The translations under genes and the position numbers were made by a program. This document shows, one piece after another, positions 24,356-33,189 of a stretch of DNA of 50,950 nt (position 1 is the stretch's first letter; every line of letters begins with the position of its first letter). The stretch comes from a candidate division KSB1 bacterium. GTDB taxonomy: Bacteria > Zhuqueibacterota > Zhuqueibacteria > Zhuqueibacterales > Zhuqueibacteraceae. The notes below the pieces were generated by a model. That model was not told the DNA's origin and made no database searches. It was given only the letters and a program-made list of their open reading frames with translations. Location of the stretch: positions 1 to 50,950 of the forward strand of contig JAPDPX010000016.1 of NCBI GenBank assembly GCA_034506255.1. Direction: 5' to 3'.

Positions 24356-25512
24356 GCAACGGCGCCTCGTTTGCCCTCTCCCATGAGGAGATTCAACGCT
24401 ACAGCCGGCATTTGATTCTGCCGGAAGTGGCGCTGGCCGGGCAAAAGAAGCTCAAGGCTGCCAGTGTGCTGCTCATCGGCACTGGCGGCCTGGGCTCTCC
24501 CCTGGCGATGTATTTGGCCGCTGCCGGCGTGGGCCGGCTGGGTTTGGTGGATTGTGATGTGGTGGAGGCTTCCAATCTGCAGCGCCAGGTGATGCATTCC
24601 ACCCGGTCGGTGGGCCGGCCCAAATTGGAAAGTGCGAAAAACTTCATTGCCGGCCTCAATCCGCACGTGCAGGTGACGACGCATGAAACCCGTTTCACTG
24701 CAGCGAACGCGCTGGCCCTCGCCCGCGATTACGACATCATCATCGACGGCACGGACAATTTCCCCACCCGCTATCTGGTAAATGATGTGTGTGTGCTGCT
24801 GCACAAGCCGAATGTCTACGGCAGCATCTTCCGCTTCGAAGGTCAGGCCAGTGTGTTCTGGGCGGAGCAGGGACCGTGCTATCGCTGCCTGTATCCCGAA
24901 CCGCCGCCGCCGGGTCTGGTGCCAAGTTGTGCGGAAGGCGGCGTGCTGGGTGTGTTGCCGGGCATTATTGGCACGATTCAGGCGAATGAAGCCCTCAAGC
25001 TGATTCTCGGCATCGGCGAGCCCCTGGTGGGCCGGTTGCTGCTGTTCGATGCGTTGACGATGCGCTTCCGCGAGATGAAACTGCACAAGGATCCCGCCTG
25101 CCCAGTGTGCGGCGAGGCGCCCACCATTACTGCGCTGATCGATTATGAGCAATTCTGCGGTATGCCAGGGGCGGGCGATGTACACGGCGGTCACAACAGC
25201 TTCGACATTTCCGCCACGGAGCTGGCGCGCAGGCTGAAAACGGAGGACATTTATTTGCTGGATGTGCGCGAACCGTATGAATTTGAAATCTGCGCGCTGC
25301 CGGGCGCCCACCTGGTGCCACTGGCGCAGTTGCCCGAACGCCTCGCGGAGATCGATGGCAGCCGGCCGATCGTGGCATACTGCCGCTCCGGCAAGCGCAG
25401 CGCGCAAGCGGTCAGGCTGCTGCATCAGGCGGGCTATCCCTCTGCGAGAAATCTGGCCGGCGGCATCCTCGCCTGGTCGGAGGAGGTGGATGCCACGGTG
25501 CCGAAGTATTGA
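24352..25512 (+). CDS. moeZ: MoeZ/MoeBR-type adenylyl- and sulfurtransferase with rhodanese domain
   Basis: A 386-residue two-domain protein. The N-terminal ThiF/MoeB domain has the ATP loop LLIGTGGLGSPLAMYLAAAG, zinc cysteines in GPCYRC and CPVC, and the VPSCAEGGVLG region. The C-terminal rhodanese domain, from about residue 285, has catalytic C344 in YCRSGKRS. It would adenylate the CysO C terminus and transfer persulfide sulfur to it. It overlaps cysO by four bases, completing the set CysM-Mec-CysO-MoeZ. Domain order and length match MoeZ of actinobacteria and MOCS3. Confidence 0.92.
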   Translation: MSNGASFALSHEEIQRYSRHLILPEVALAGQKKLKAASVLLIGTGGLGSPLAMYLAAAGVGRLGLVDCDVVEASNLQRQVMHSTRSVGRPKLESAKNFIAGLNPHVQVTTHETRFTAANALALARDYDIIIDGTDNFPTRYLVNDVCVLLHKPNVYGSIFRFEGQASVFWAEQGPCYRCLYPEPPPPGLVPSCAEGGVLGVLPGIIGTIQANEALKLILGIGEPLVGRLLLFDALTMRFREMKLHKDPACPVCGEAPTITALIDYEQFCGMPGAGDVHGGHNSFDISATELARRLKTEDIYLLDVREPYEFEICALPGAHLVPLAQLPERLAEIDGSRPIVAYCRSGKRSAQAVRLLHQAGYPSARNLAGGILAWSEEVDATVPKY

Positions 25513-25568
25513 GCGCGCGATTGGCGACGGTTTCCGCTTGATTCAGGAGTGAGGAAGGAGTGAGGCGG

Positions 25569-26498
25569 ATGAGTTTGCAAATGTGGGTCATCAAGTTGAT
25601 CGTGCGGTTGTATCGTTTCATGGCCTTGCGTCCGGACCGCACGATCGCCGGGCAGCGTGCCGTGCTGCAAAAATTTTTTGCGCGCTTCAAGGGAGTGCCC
25701 GGGATCGAATGCCGGCGCATTTTTGCGCAGGGCGTGCCGGTGGAATGGCTGCTGCTTGGCACGCCGGCGGATGAGACAGTCGTGCTTTACCTGCACGGCG
25801 GTGGTTACAACCTGGGTTCACTCGATACGCACCGCGAGCTGGCCGCGCGTCTCGCGCTGGCCTGCCAGTGCCGTGTGCTCGCGGTGGGCTATCGCCTGGC
25901 GCCCGAGCATTTGTTCCCCGCGGCACTGGAAGACGCCATGCGGGTTTACTGCTGGTTGCTTGCTGAAGGTGTGTCAGCAGAACGCATAGCCCTGGTCGGC
26001 GACTCTGCCGGCGGCGGTCTCGCCATCGCCACGCTGGTGGCGTTGCGCTACCATGGCGAACCGTTGCCGGCCGCGGCCGTCTGTCTTTCGCCCTGGGTGG
26101 ATTTGGAATTGACCGGGCATTCGATGCTGGCCAGGGCCGGGCAGGATCCGGTCTTGACGCGGAAGGCCTTGCAGCAATGGGCAAGAAATTATCTCGGCGG
26201 CAAAAGTCCGCGCACCCCGCTGGCCTCGCCGCTGCATGCCGACTTGTCCGGTTTGCCGCCGTTGTTGATTCAGGTGGGATCGGATGAGATTCTGCATGAT
26301 GATGCCGTGCGTCTGGCGGAGCGGGCGCAGGCGGCGGGCGTGCGGGTGGAACTGGAGGTCAGCCCGGGAATGATTCACGGCTGGCATTTCTTTGCCGGCA
26401 AATTACCACAGGCGCAACAGGCACTGGCGCGGGTTGCTGCGTTCATTCGCACCCATTGCCGCGAGAGCCGCACGCCCCTGCAGAACCGGCGGGTCTGA
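25569..26498 (+). CDS. Alpha/beta-hydrolase, hormone-sensitive-lipase-type carboxylesterase
   Basis: About 309 residues from ATG 25569, which sits 8 bases after GGAG; GTG 25560 would add three residues. HSL-family marks are the oxyanion motif YLHGGGYN, nucleophile serine in GDSAGGG, aspartate in GSDEILHDD and histidine in GMIHGWHFF. Such esterases cleave short acyl esters in the cytoplasm. The gene starts 56 bases after moeZ on the same strand, but a link with cysteine synthesis is not obvious. Confidence 0.9.
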   Translation: MSLQMWVIKLIVRLYRFMALRPDRTIAGQRAVLQKFFARFKGVPGIECRRIFAQGVPVEWLLLGTPADETVVLYLHGGGYNLGSLDTHRELAARLALACQCRVLAVGYRLAPEHLFPAALEDAMRVYCWLLAEGVSAERIALVGDSAGGGLAIATLVALRYHGEPLPAAAVCLSPWVDLELTGHSMLARAGQDPVLTRKALQQWARNYLGGKSPRTPLASPLHADLSGLPPLLIQVGSDEILHDDAVRLAERAQAAGVRVELEVSPGMIHGWHFFAGKLPQAQQALARVAAFIRTHCRESRTPLQNRRV

Positions 26499-26529
26499 GG
26501 GGGCACGTACCACGCCGGAAAAGCGGACT

Positions 26530-27957
26530 TCAACGCAGATAAACTTCCTCCCCAACCTTGAAATCCGGCCGGATTTTCTGCGCGAGTTCGGCGGCGTCCA
26601 GCGCGAACAAGGGACTGATTTCGATTCTGGCGCGGACGTTGCCGTCGCGGTCGCGCGGCACGGTTACACCACACTGTTCCAGCCATTCTCCATAGAAATT
26701 GTAAAAGTCTCGCCGCGCCGTTTCCGGCGAATCGACGCCGCTGGCATTTTTGATCGGGCTGAATTCCTGCCGGCGCTCCACCTCCAGCACCACACTGCCC
26801 CGCGCCTCGCCCAGGGCATCGAAGATGAAGGTTTCAAATTTATAGCCGTTGGGTTGGGTGGGTCTGATCAACTTGCCGGCTTGATTGATGAAGGGGATGG
26901 TTTTGTGCGCGACATGCCACGGCAGGGCAGTTCCGCTTTCGATCAGCCGCGCGACGAAATCGACCTGCAGCACGTGAATGGCAATGCTGCCACTGTTGTA
27001 TTTGAGCGTGCCATCAGGATTGCGCATTTCCTTGTCGGCTGCGCTCATGTCGCTGTATTCGATCACCGTCAGGCGGCCGTGCCGCCTGCCGATCACTCCG
27101 ATCTTTTCATGCGGGTCGCGTTTGCTGCACACCTTTGCGCTCATCTCGGCGCCGGCGGCGGCGTGATAACCGAGAAAGAGCGGATCGCACATTTTGATCA
27201 AAACATTGTCGATCTGGAAATAGAAGAGCTGTTCGAGGCCGCGGCGGCGCATGTCCGCCAGCGCGCCGCTTTTGCCGAGTGCGGCCAGCGTGCCGCCGTG
27301 GCCGTCGGGGTTCATGAAAATGTGGTCCGGTGCATCGAGAATGATCCTGCCCTCCGCATCGATCGCCGGCATCATGCCCTGCTGGAAGAAAAAGACATCG
27401 GAGGGGGGCAGGCCGAAATATTCATTCTCCCTGAAAAAAGCCTGCGTGGCCGCATGATTGGCCTCGCTGGTCATGATGTACCACGGAATGGCCGCGCCAT
27501 AGCGCCGTGCCATGGCCCTGATTTTTTCGGCATGCACCTGGAAGAGACTTTTGCCACTCGGTGTGCCGAAGGTATAGATTCCCTTGGGGCCTTCGAAACC
27601 CAGGCGCGAACCCTGGCCACCGGCGACCAGGATCGCCGCCACTTTGCCACGGCGCAACAGCTCGGCGCCGGCTTCGCTCATGGCGGCACACTCCCCGGGG
27701 TGGCTTCTTTGATGGGAAAGCGAAATCACTTCCGCCGGCTCCAGTGACATCTGGCTGCCACCGGTACGACGCTTCCGGAGCAACTCGGTGTAGATTTTGG
27801 ACAGTTGTGCGAAATCGATGGTCGAGACTTGGGACAGCAGCCGGCGGCGGCTGTGCTCGTTGAGCTGGTGCCAGTGGCGAAAAATATGGCCTTGACCGGC
27901 AGCCTCGGCTGCCTGCTTGAGAGAAGCATAATCCGGATGTGTGGACATCATCGCCAT
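26530..27957 (-). CDS. UDP-sugar pyrophosphorylase, UDPGP/UAP1 family
   Basis: Start ATG 27957 lies about 9 bases after TGGAGA and gives 475 residues; the frame extends further upstream but with low-quality sequence. The nucleotidyltransferase signature is VAAILVAGGQGSRLGFEGPK, with VFFFQQGMMPAI, MNPDGHGGTLAAL, QIDNVL and YKFETFIFDAL following the order seen in eukaryotic-type UDP-N-acetylhexosamine pyrophosphorylases. It makes UDP-GlcNAc, UDP-GalNAc or UDP-Glc from UTP and the sugar-1-phosphate; sugar specificity cannot be read reliably here. It converges with the esterase gene 31 bases away. Confidence 0.88.
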   Translation of the reverse strand: MAMMSTHPDYASLKQAAEAAGQGHIFRHWHQLNEHSRRRLLSQVSTIDFAQLSKIYTELLRKRRTGGSQMSLEPAEVISLSHQRSHPGECAAMSEAGAELLRRGKVAAILVAGGQGSRLGFEGPKGIYTFGTPSGKSLFQVHAEKIRAMARRYGAAIPWYIMTSEANHAATQAFFRENEYFGLPPSDVFFFQQGMMPAIDAEGRIILDAPDHIFMNPDGHGGTLAALGKSGALADMRRRGLEQLFYFQIDNVLIKMCDPLFLGYHAAAGAEMSAKVCSKRDPHEKIGVIGRRHGRLTVIEYSDMSAADKEMRNPDGTLKYNSGSIAIHVLQVDFVARLIESGTALPWHVAHKTIPFINQAGKLIRPTQPNGYKFETFIFDALGEARGSVVLEVERRQEFSPIKNASGVDSPETARRDFYNFYGEWLEQCGVTVPRDRDGNVRARIEISPLFALDAAELAQKIRPDFKVGEEVYLR

Positions 27958-28349
27958 GATGCGGAATCTCCAGTTGCGGGTCCATCTCTTCCCCGGCTTG
28001 CGCCGGCACCTCCGGAAGGCCGTCTGCAGACTCTCACTCTGACGCGGAACAGGCCAGAGACAATGCAAGCTGAAAGACGAGCAGGACTTCCGGCCGGTTG
28101 ACGGGCAGAGCCTTTGGACAGACAATGTACGAAAAAAAATCTCGTGCGCAAACAGGGGGTGAGTGGGTGAATTTTAAAAAAAAGAAATCCTTTGCCGCCA
28201 GTGGCAGGGAAATTAGGGGAGCAGGAAGGAGTGTGCTGCAGAATGCCAGGATTTTTCTGAAAAATAAATAGCCTTCGCCTCGGTTATGGTTTTAAAAACG
28301 AGGCGCGCTGCCCGGGGCAGTGAGCCGGCTAAAAAAGTTTGAGCCTTGC
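27958..28349. other. Intergenic stretch, AT-rich in its second half
   Basis: No gene recognised. From about 28125 to 28280 it carries A-rich tracts (AAAAAAAAT, TTTTAAAAAAAAGAAAT) unlike the surrounding GC-rich DNA. These may hold transcription signals for the flanking minus-strand genes, but no clear -35/-10 pair was found. Confidence 0.4.
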
Positions 28350-29024
28350 CTACCTTGTGGTTGTGGCCAGATAGCCACTCGTTTTTTGTTTTTCCTCCTT
28401 TTTACGCTCTTTGGCAACCGGATGAGGCGCCGGCCGTGTTGTGAACCGGGCCGAGGTGGTCAGGCCAATCAGGGCCTTTTGCACCTGGAGCTCCAACTCG
28501 GCCGCCCGCCGCAGCACTTCCGGGAAGTTTTGAAGTTGAATCAAAGCCAGCATGGATTCGACATCCTTGTGATAGCGCCGCAGGCGATGGACGTGGATGT
28601 CATGCCGGTTTTGATCGACATAAGTTTGACGCGGCAGGCCGGCGATGGTTTTCTCCAGAACCTCGAGCTGGGAGCTGAGCAGTTGCACGCGCTGCCGGCT
28701 CGCCGCCTCTGCCAGCCGCCGCAGTTGCAGGAAGGCAATGCTGCAACTGTCCAGCTTTTGACAAACGCGGGCGAGCGAGATATTGGCGCGCTCACGGTCG
28801 TCGTGGCGAATGAACTTTTTCGCCTCTTCGATGCCCCGCCGTGCCTCGGCCAGCTCATAGGTGAGGTATTGATCCGCCCCTTTGGACTCCAGCCCACTGA
28901 GCAACTTTTCCGCTCGGGCCAGTTGCTCAGTCGGTGAAGTCGAACAGGCGACCAGTGCCAGCGCCAAGAGAGCGAAGAAGCCACCTGGCAACCGGCGAGC
29001 GACCACACGCACGTTTGCTCGCAT
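28350..29024 (-). CDS. Lipoprotein with helical DUF4398-like body
   Basis: A 224-residue protein with a lipoprotein signal peptide and lipobox LVAC, the cysteine at about residue 27. The rest is almost entirely predicted helix with heptad-like charged repeats (LARAEKLLSGLESKG, YELAEARRGIEEAKKF, LEVLEKTIAGLPRQT), ending in a basic tail. This fits helical envelope lipoproteins of the DUF4398 type, usually periplasmic and of unknown role. It is probably attached to the outer membrane. No operon partner is evident. Confidence 0.75.
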   Translation of the reverse strand: MRANVRVVARRLPGGFFALLALALVACSTSPTEQLARAEKLLSGLESKGADQYLTYELAEARRGIEEAKKFIRHDDRERANISLARVCQKLDSCSIAFLQLRRLAEAASRQRVQLLSSQLEVLEKTIAGLPRQTYVDQNRHDIHVHRLRRYHKDVESMLALIQLQNFPEVLRRAAELELQVQKALIGLTTSARFTTRPAPHPVAKERKKEEKQKTSGYLATTTR

Positions 29025-29964
29025 CGTTTTGCCCTCCGTACCTCATGTTTGGTTTTTCCTCCATGTTCCTACCCTTTCAGTAAATGATGTTTCAAATTGA
29101 CCGCCGGCACACGGCACATGCGCCGACCGCTCTGAAACATCAGGATCCAGCACAGCAAATGGTGCTCCGCGGACACCCAGCTACCCTGGTTGGGTGAACC
29201 GGTCTTTCCCATGCGAAAAAACGCCAGACTGTCTGTCTCGTTGCCACCGGCAGGGGAGACCGCATCGCGCCCGGCAACAAAACTGATTCGCTCGTTTGAA
29301 AAAATCGCTCCGATTGAAAATGAAAACTGAATGATGTAAGGAAAAAGGAAATTGAAAAAAGAAGGAATGTTACGCAGAGGAGAAAATGGCAAGCGGGCTT
29401 TCACGTTTGGGGGTATCATAGGCCACGCTCAATCACACGGGCTTGCTTGTTTTGCGCGCGCTTGGATTAGAATCATGTCTGCACCTTACCCCCCCCCCAC
29501 TCATCCGATTGAGTGATACAGCAGGGACAGTTCCCGCCGCGCGTGCCGTTGCACGCGACCGTTACCCTGCATGAAAGAGTTTTAAACAGTAGGAAGTAAC
29601 AGCTTGGTTGGAGGAAACGGGGTCACTGTTGCGGTGCGCATTCCATGTCACACGTGTCGCACAACATGGATTACTCCAACCTCCGACAACAACGGAAACA
29701 ATGTCAGGCAGCGCCTTGCGATTCGTCCTGGCAAGCAACACTTCCATGTGTTTCGAGGGCGGCTCTGCAACAGAGCCCGTCCTTTTCGCGAATGGTGCGC
29801 GGAATATAATATCGTTGCAGGCTAAACGCAAACAAAATGTTGCACCGTTTCAACATTTTTGAAAAAAATATTGCGAAGTTGCTTTGACCCGGCCATATTG
29901 GCGTTGCCAACCATGAAATCTGCAGGTGAACTTTTGCTGACCATGAGTTCTGAAGCCACGCATC
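29025..29964. other. Gene-free region with two perfect hairpins
   Basis: About 940 bases with no convincing gene; the frames present are short and lack start signals. It contains a run of nine or more C residues near 29488, a perfect hairpin CGCGTGC(CGTT)GCACGCG at 29540-29557, and another, GGCTCTG(CAA)CAGAGCC, at 29761-29777 followed closely by TTTT. A TATAAT lies at 29805-29810 with a weak -35, possibly serving the aldolase gene. An undetected small RNA cannot be excluded. Confidence 0.45.
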
Positions 29965-30744
29965 ATGTCCGACGAAAGCACATACCGGCAGCGTCTATGT
30001 GAAATCGGTAGACGAATCCATGCCCGCGGCTTTGTCGCGGCCAACGACGGCAACCTCAGCGTGCGGTTGTCCCGCGGCGCGATTCTCGCCACGCCCACCG
30101 GTATCAGCAAGGGGCTGATGTCACCGGAGGCCATGGTGCTGGTTGATTTGCAGGGCCGGCTGTTGAGCGGTGGCAAGCCGTCCAGCGAGTTGCCCATGCA
30201 CTTGTTCATTTACCGTGAGCGTCCGGAAGTGAATGCCGTGGTGCATGCCCATCCCGTTTATGCCACCGGTTTTGCCACGGCCGGTCTCTCCCTGGAATCC
30301 TGTGTCGCGGCGGAGATCATTGCCACGCTGGGTTCGGTTCCGCTGGCGTCATATGGTACACCCTCCACCGCCGAACTGCCTGAATCCCTGCGGCCGTTCA
30401 TCCACCGCAGCGATGCCATTCTCCTGGCCAATCACGGCGTGGTGACAGTGGGACGGGAACTGGAAGAGGCCTATGACCGGCTGGAGCGGGTGGAGCACTA
30501 TGCGCACATCCTGTTTGTGGCGCGGCAACTCGGCGGCGAGCGCCTGCTGTCGCGCGAACAGGTCGAAAAGCTTTTTGCCTTGCGTGGGAAGTACGGACAG
30601 ACCGGCCTCAATCCCGGTTGTGCCACCTGCGCGGGCGACTGCCTGGAAAGCCTGTGCCCAAACTATGCGGAAAAATTCGACCCCGGCGGCAGGGATCATC
30701 TCGGCATGCTGGTCGATCGCATATTGACGCGTCTGCGTGATTAG
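29965..30744 (+). CDS. Class II aldolase/adducin-family protein, fuculose-phosphate-aldolase-like
   Basis: A 259-residue zinc-dependent aldolase. Zinc-binding histidines are in VVHAHPVYATGF and the third in LLANHGVVTVG; the phosphate/substrate loop is AANDGNLSVR, and SKGLMSPEAMVLVDLQG and KPSSELPMHLFIY are family motifs. These enzymes cleave sugar phosphates such as L-fuculose-1-phosphate or methylthioribulose-phosphate. An unusual C-terminal cysteine cluster (GCATCAGDCLESLC) follows the catalytic domain. It is a single gene with no pathway neighbours. Confidence 0.88.
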   Translation: MSDESTYRQRLCEIGRRIHARGFVAANDGNLSVRLSRGAILATPTGISKGLMSPEAMVLVDLQGRLLSGGKPSSELPMHLFIYRERPEVNAVVHAHPVYATGFATAGLSLESCVAAEIIATLGSVPLASYGTPSTAELPESLRPFIHRSDAILLANHGVVTVGRELEEAYDRLERVEHYAHILFVARQLGGERLLSREQVEKLFALRGKYGQTGLNPGCATCAGDCLESLCPNYAEKFDPGGRDHLGMLVDRILTRLRD

Positions 30745-30821
30745 AGTGCCCGGGCAACGCAGCCAAACCGCCAAAAGCGGCGTGCAGATGTTGTGATAAA
30801 GGACTTAAGCCGACCTTTCGC

Positions 30822-30850
30822 TTGACTTTCAAAAGCAAATCATCTATATT
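30822..30850 (+). promoter_or_regulatory. Sigma-70-type promoter of secD-secF
   Basis: TTGACT (30822-30827), a 17-base spacer and TATATT (30845-30850), about 225 bases before the secD start. The long leader in between contains no gene I can identify. Confidence 0.65.
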
Positions 30851-31077
30851 GGCAGCCGTTTTAATTTTTCAAACATCTTTAAACATCATCGACGCATACA
30901 ACATTCAGCCCGCCTTTCTCATCGCTAGAAGATACCGCACTGCTGTGCACAAGCCGGTCCCTCCATCCGCAGCAGCGGGCAGGACCGGGCCGGCACGGGC
31001 TGCATGCAGCACAATTTGGCTGGAACTTTTTCCCCGCGCGACGCGCGCTTACTACTTTTTTGGAGGCAGAGCCGTTC

Positions 31078-33147
31078 ATGAGGCGCAATAACACGCTGCG
31101 CACCATCATTGTTGTGGTGATGATTCTATGGGCGATTTATGAGCTGTATCCCACCTTTGTCGTCAGCTCGCTCAAGGGCAAGACCGACGCGCATGTCAGT
31201 GCCCTGACCAAGCTCACCCACATTCAATATGACGATATCAACCAGGCGCTCACCAAAGGTGTGCTGGAGCAGAGAGTTCGACAGGCGCTGCAGGGCCGTA
31301 ATGGCGAGCTCTCTGCCGCTTTAAAAGAAGTGGAAGCCCTGATCAAGCTCAATGATGAGCTGGCCAAATATGAAGGTCGCGCGATCAAGCGCGGCCTGGA
31401 TTTGCAGGGCGGTTCCTATCTGGTTTATGAAGTCGACCTGGCTAAAATGGCGCGCGATATTGCGAAGAACAAGGACGCGCGCTTCGATGAAATCATGCGT
31501 GAAGTCGAAAGCGAGGCTGCCAAGCCCAACGTCGATTTCTTCGAGGTGCTGCAGCAGCGTTTTGCCGCGCGAGAGATTCGTCTGAATCGCTATTTTGGCG
31601 AGCGCTCGCAGACGGACACCGAGGTCATCGCAGAGCTGCGCAAGAACGCCACCGACGCGGTCGATCGCAATTTGGAAATTCTGCGCAACCGCATCGACCA
31701 GTTCGGCGTGTCGGAGCCTTCCATCACGCGCCAGGGTGACCGCCGCATCGTCATTGAATTGGCCGGCATCTCCGATGTCGCCCGCGCCAAGAACATCATT
31801 GGGCAGACGGCCTTGCTGGAGTTCCAACTCGTCTATGATCCTGAAGTCGTCAACGACGTCTTCACCAAGATTGATGCCGCGGTGAAACGCAACCTTGCCG
31901 GTGGCAGGGACAGCAACGCAGCCGCCAGTGCGCCGGTCGACACCGCGTCACACGCCGCCAAAGTGCGCGAGGAGCAGGAAGTCAGCGTCAAGGATCTGTT
32001 CGGCGGCTCTGCGATTTTGGGTGGCGACACCAGTGCGGCGCAAGCCACAGGCATTGACTCGACCGTGGCTGTGGACAAGGAAATCTTTGGCGAAAAGCCG
32101 TTTCTCTCACTGGGGGCGGCACTCGGCCCGGACTTTGCGTTCCCGGCCAGGAATCAGCGCATCGTCGAGCGCATCCTCAACAGTCCGGAAGTGCAGCGCG
32201 TCATCCCGCCGGATGCCGAGCTGGCCTGGTCCAGCAAAGCCGAGCCGGTGGCCGACAACCAATATTACCGCCTCTATTTGCTCAAAAAAGAAGCGGAACT
32301 GACGGGCACCTATCTCACCGAGGCGCAGGCCACCATCAGCAGTGGCGCGGGAGTGGTGCGGCAGGGTGACTGGCAGGTCAACATGAGCATGAACGACCAG
32401 GGTGCCAAAATTTTCTCGCGGGTGACCGCGGCCAACGTCAACAAGCGTCTGGCCATTGTGCTCGACGGCAAAGTGGTGATGGCGCCCAATATTGATGAGC
32501 GCATCCCCAGCGGCTCGGCGGTGATCCGCGGCAGCATGAACGCCGAAGAAGCACAGGATCTCGCCATCGTGCTGCGCGCCGGCGCGCTGCAGGCGCCGAT
32601 GAAAGTCATTGAAGAGCGCACCGTCGGCCCCTCCCTGGGCCGCGATTCCATCGCCAAAGGCCAGTATTCCGCCATTCTCGGCTTTGTCCTGGTCGTCATC
32701 TTTATGATCTTTTACTACAAGTTTTCCGGCTTTATCGCCACGGTGGCCTTGTTGCTGAACGTTATCTTGGTGATGGCGGCGCTGGCTTTCTTCAAAGCCA
32801 CGCTCACCTTGCCGGGGGTGGCGGGCATCATTCTTACCATCGGCATGGCGGTGGATGCCAACGTGCTCATTTTCGAGCGCATCCGGGAAGAGCTGCGCAC
32901 CGGCAAGACCGTGCGCGCCGCCATCGAAGCCGGATACAACCGGGCCTTCTGGACGATCTTTGACGCGAACCTCACCACGCTGCTGACCGCCCTGGTGCTC
33001 TATCAATTTGGCACCGGCCCGATTCGCGGTTTTGCGGTCACGCTTTCCATCGGTATCATCGCCAGCATGTTCACGGCCATCATGGTGACGCGGTTGATCT
33101 TTGATTTCATAACCAGCCGCCGGCGCATGGCGGCCCTGAGCATTTGA
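31078..33147 (+). CDS. secD: Protein translocase subunit SecD
   Basis: A 689-residue inner-membrane protein that pairs with SecF to drive late steps of Sec export using proton motive force. One N-terminal transmembrane segment (TIIVVVMILWAIYELYP) is followed by a large periplasmic region starting RGLDLQGGSYLVYEVD, then five C-terminal segments with GVAGIILTIGMAVDANVLIF, the diagnostic D-A-N-V motif. The periplasmic head has an Ala/Ser-rich insertion near residues 280-330, longer than in E. coli. ATG 31078 is chosen over TTG 31060 because GGAGG lies 11 bases upstream. Confidence 0.96.
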   Translation: MRRNNTLRTIIVVVMILWAIYELYPTFVVSSLKGKTDAHVSALTKLTHIQYDDINQALTKGVLEQRVRQALQGRNGELSAALKEVEALIKLNDELAKYEGRAIKRGLDLQGGSYLVYEVDLAKMARDIAKNKDARFDEIMREVESEAAKPNVDFFEVLQQRFAAREIRLNRYFGERSQTDTEVIAELRKNATDAVDRNLEILRNRIDQFGVSEPSITRQGDRRIVIELAGISDVARAKNIIGQTALLEFQLVYDPEVVNDVFTKIDAAVKRNLAGGRDSNAAASAPVDTASHAAKVREEQEVSVKDLFGGSAILGGDTSAAQATGIDSTVAVDKEIFGEKPFLSLGAALGPDFAFPARNQRIVERILNSPEVQRVIPPDAELAWSSKAEPVADNQYYRLYLLKKEAELTGTYLTEAQATISSGAGVVRQGDWQVNMSMNDQGAKIFSRVTAANVNKRLAIVLDGKVVMAPNIDERIPSGSAVIRGSMNAEEAQDLAIVLRAGALQAPMKVIEERTVGPSLGRDSIAKGQYSAILGFVLVVIFMIFYYKFSGFIATVALLLNVILVMAALAFFKATLTLPGVAGIILTIGMAVDANVLIFERIREELRTGKTVRAAIEAGYNRAFWTIFDANLTTLLTALVLYQFGTGPIRGFAVTLSIGIIASMFTAIMVTRLIFDFITSRRRMAALSI

Positions 33148-33189
33148 TCTGGCCGATCCTCATCCTGTGTGAAGGAGCAGATTCGTCAA

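Noticed and set aside
23641..25425. A 594-codon minus-strand frame covering mec, cysO and moeZ
   Set aside because: It lies antisense to three genes with clear catalytic motifs and coupled starts.
29069..29419. A 116-codon minus-strand frame in the gene-free block
   Set aside because: Its N-terminal half is low-complexity Phe/Ile from an A-rich tract, no family is recognisable and there is no start signal. A decayed gene is possible but unsupported.
30851..31077. Riboswitch or protein-binding leader before secD
   Set aside because: The 5' leader is long, but I could not identify any conserved riboswitch core or strong stem-loop there.
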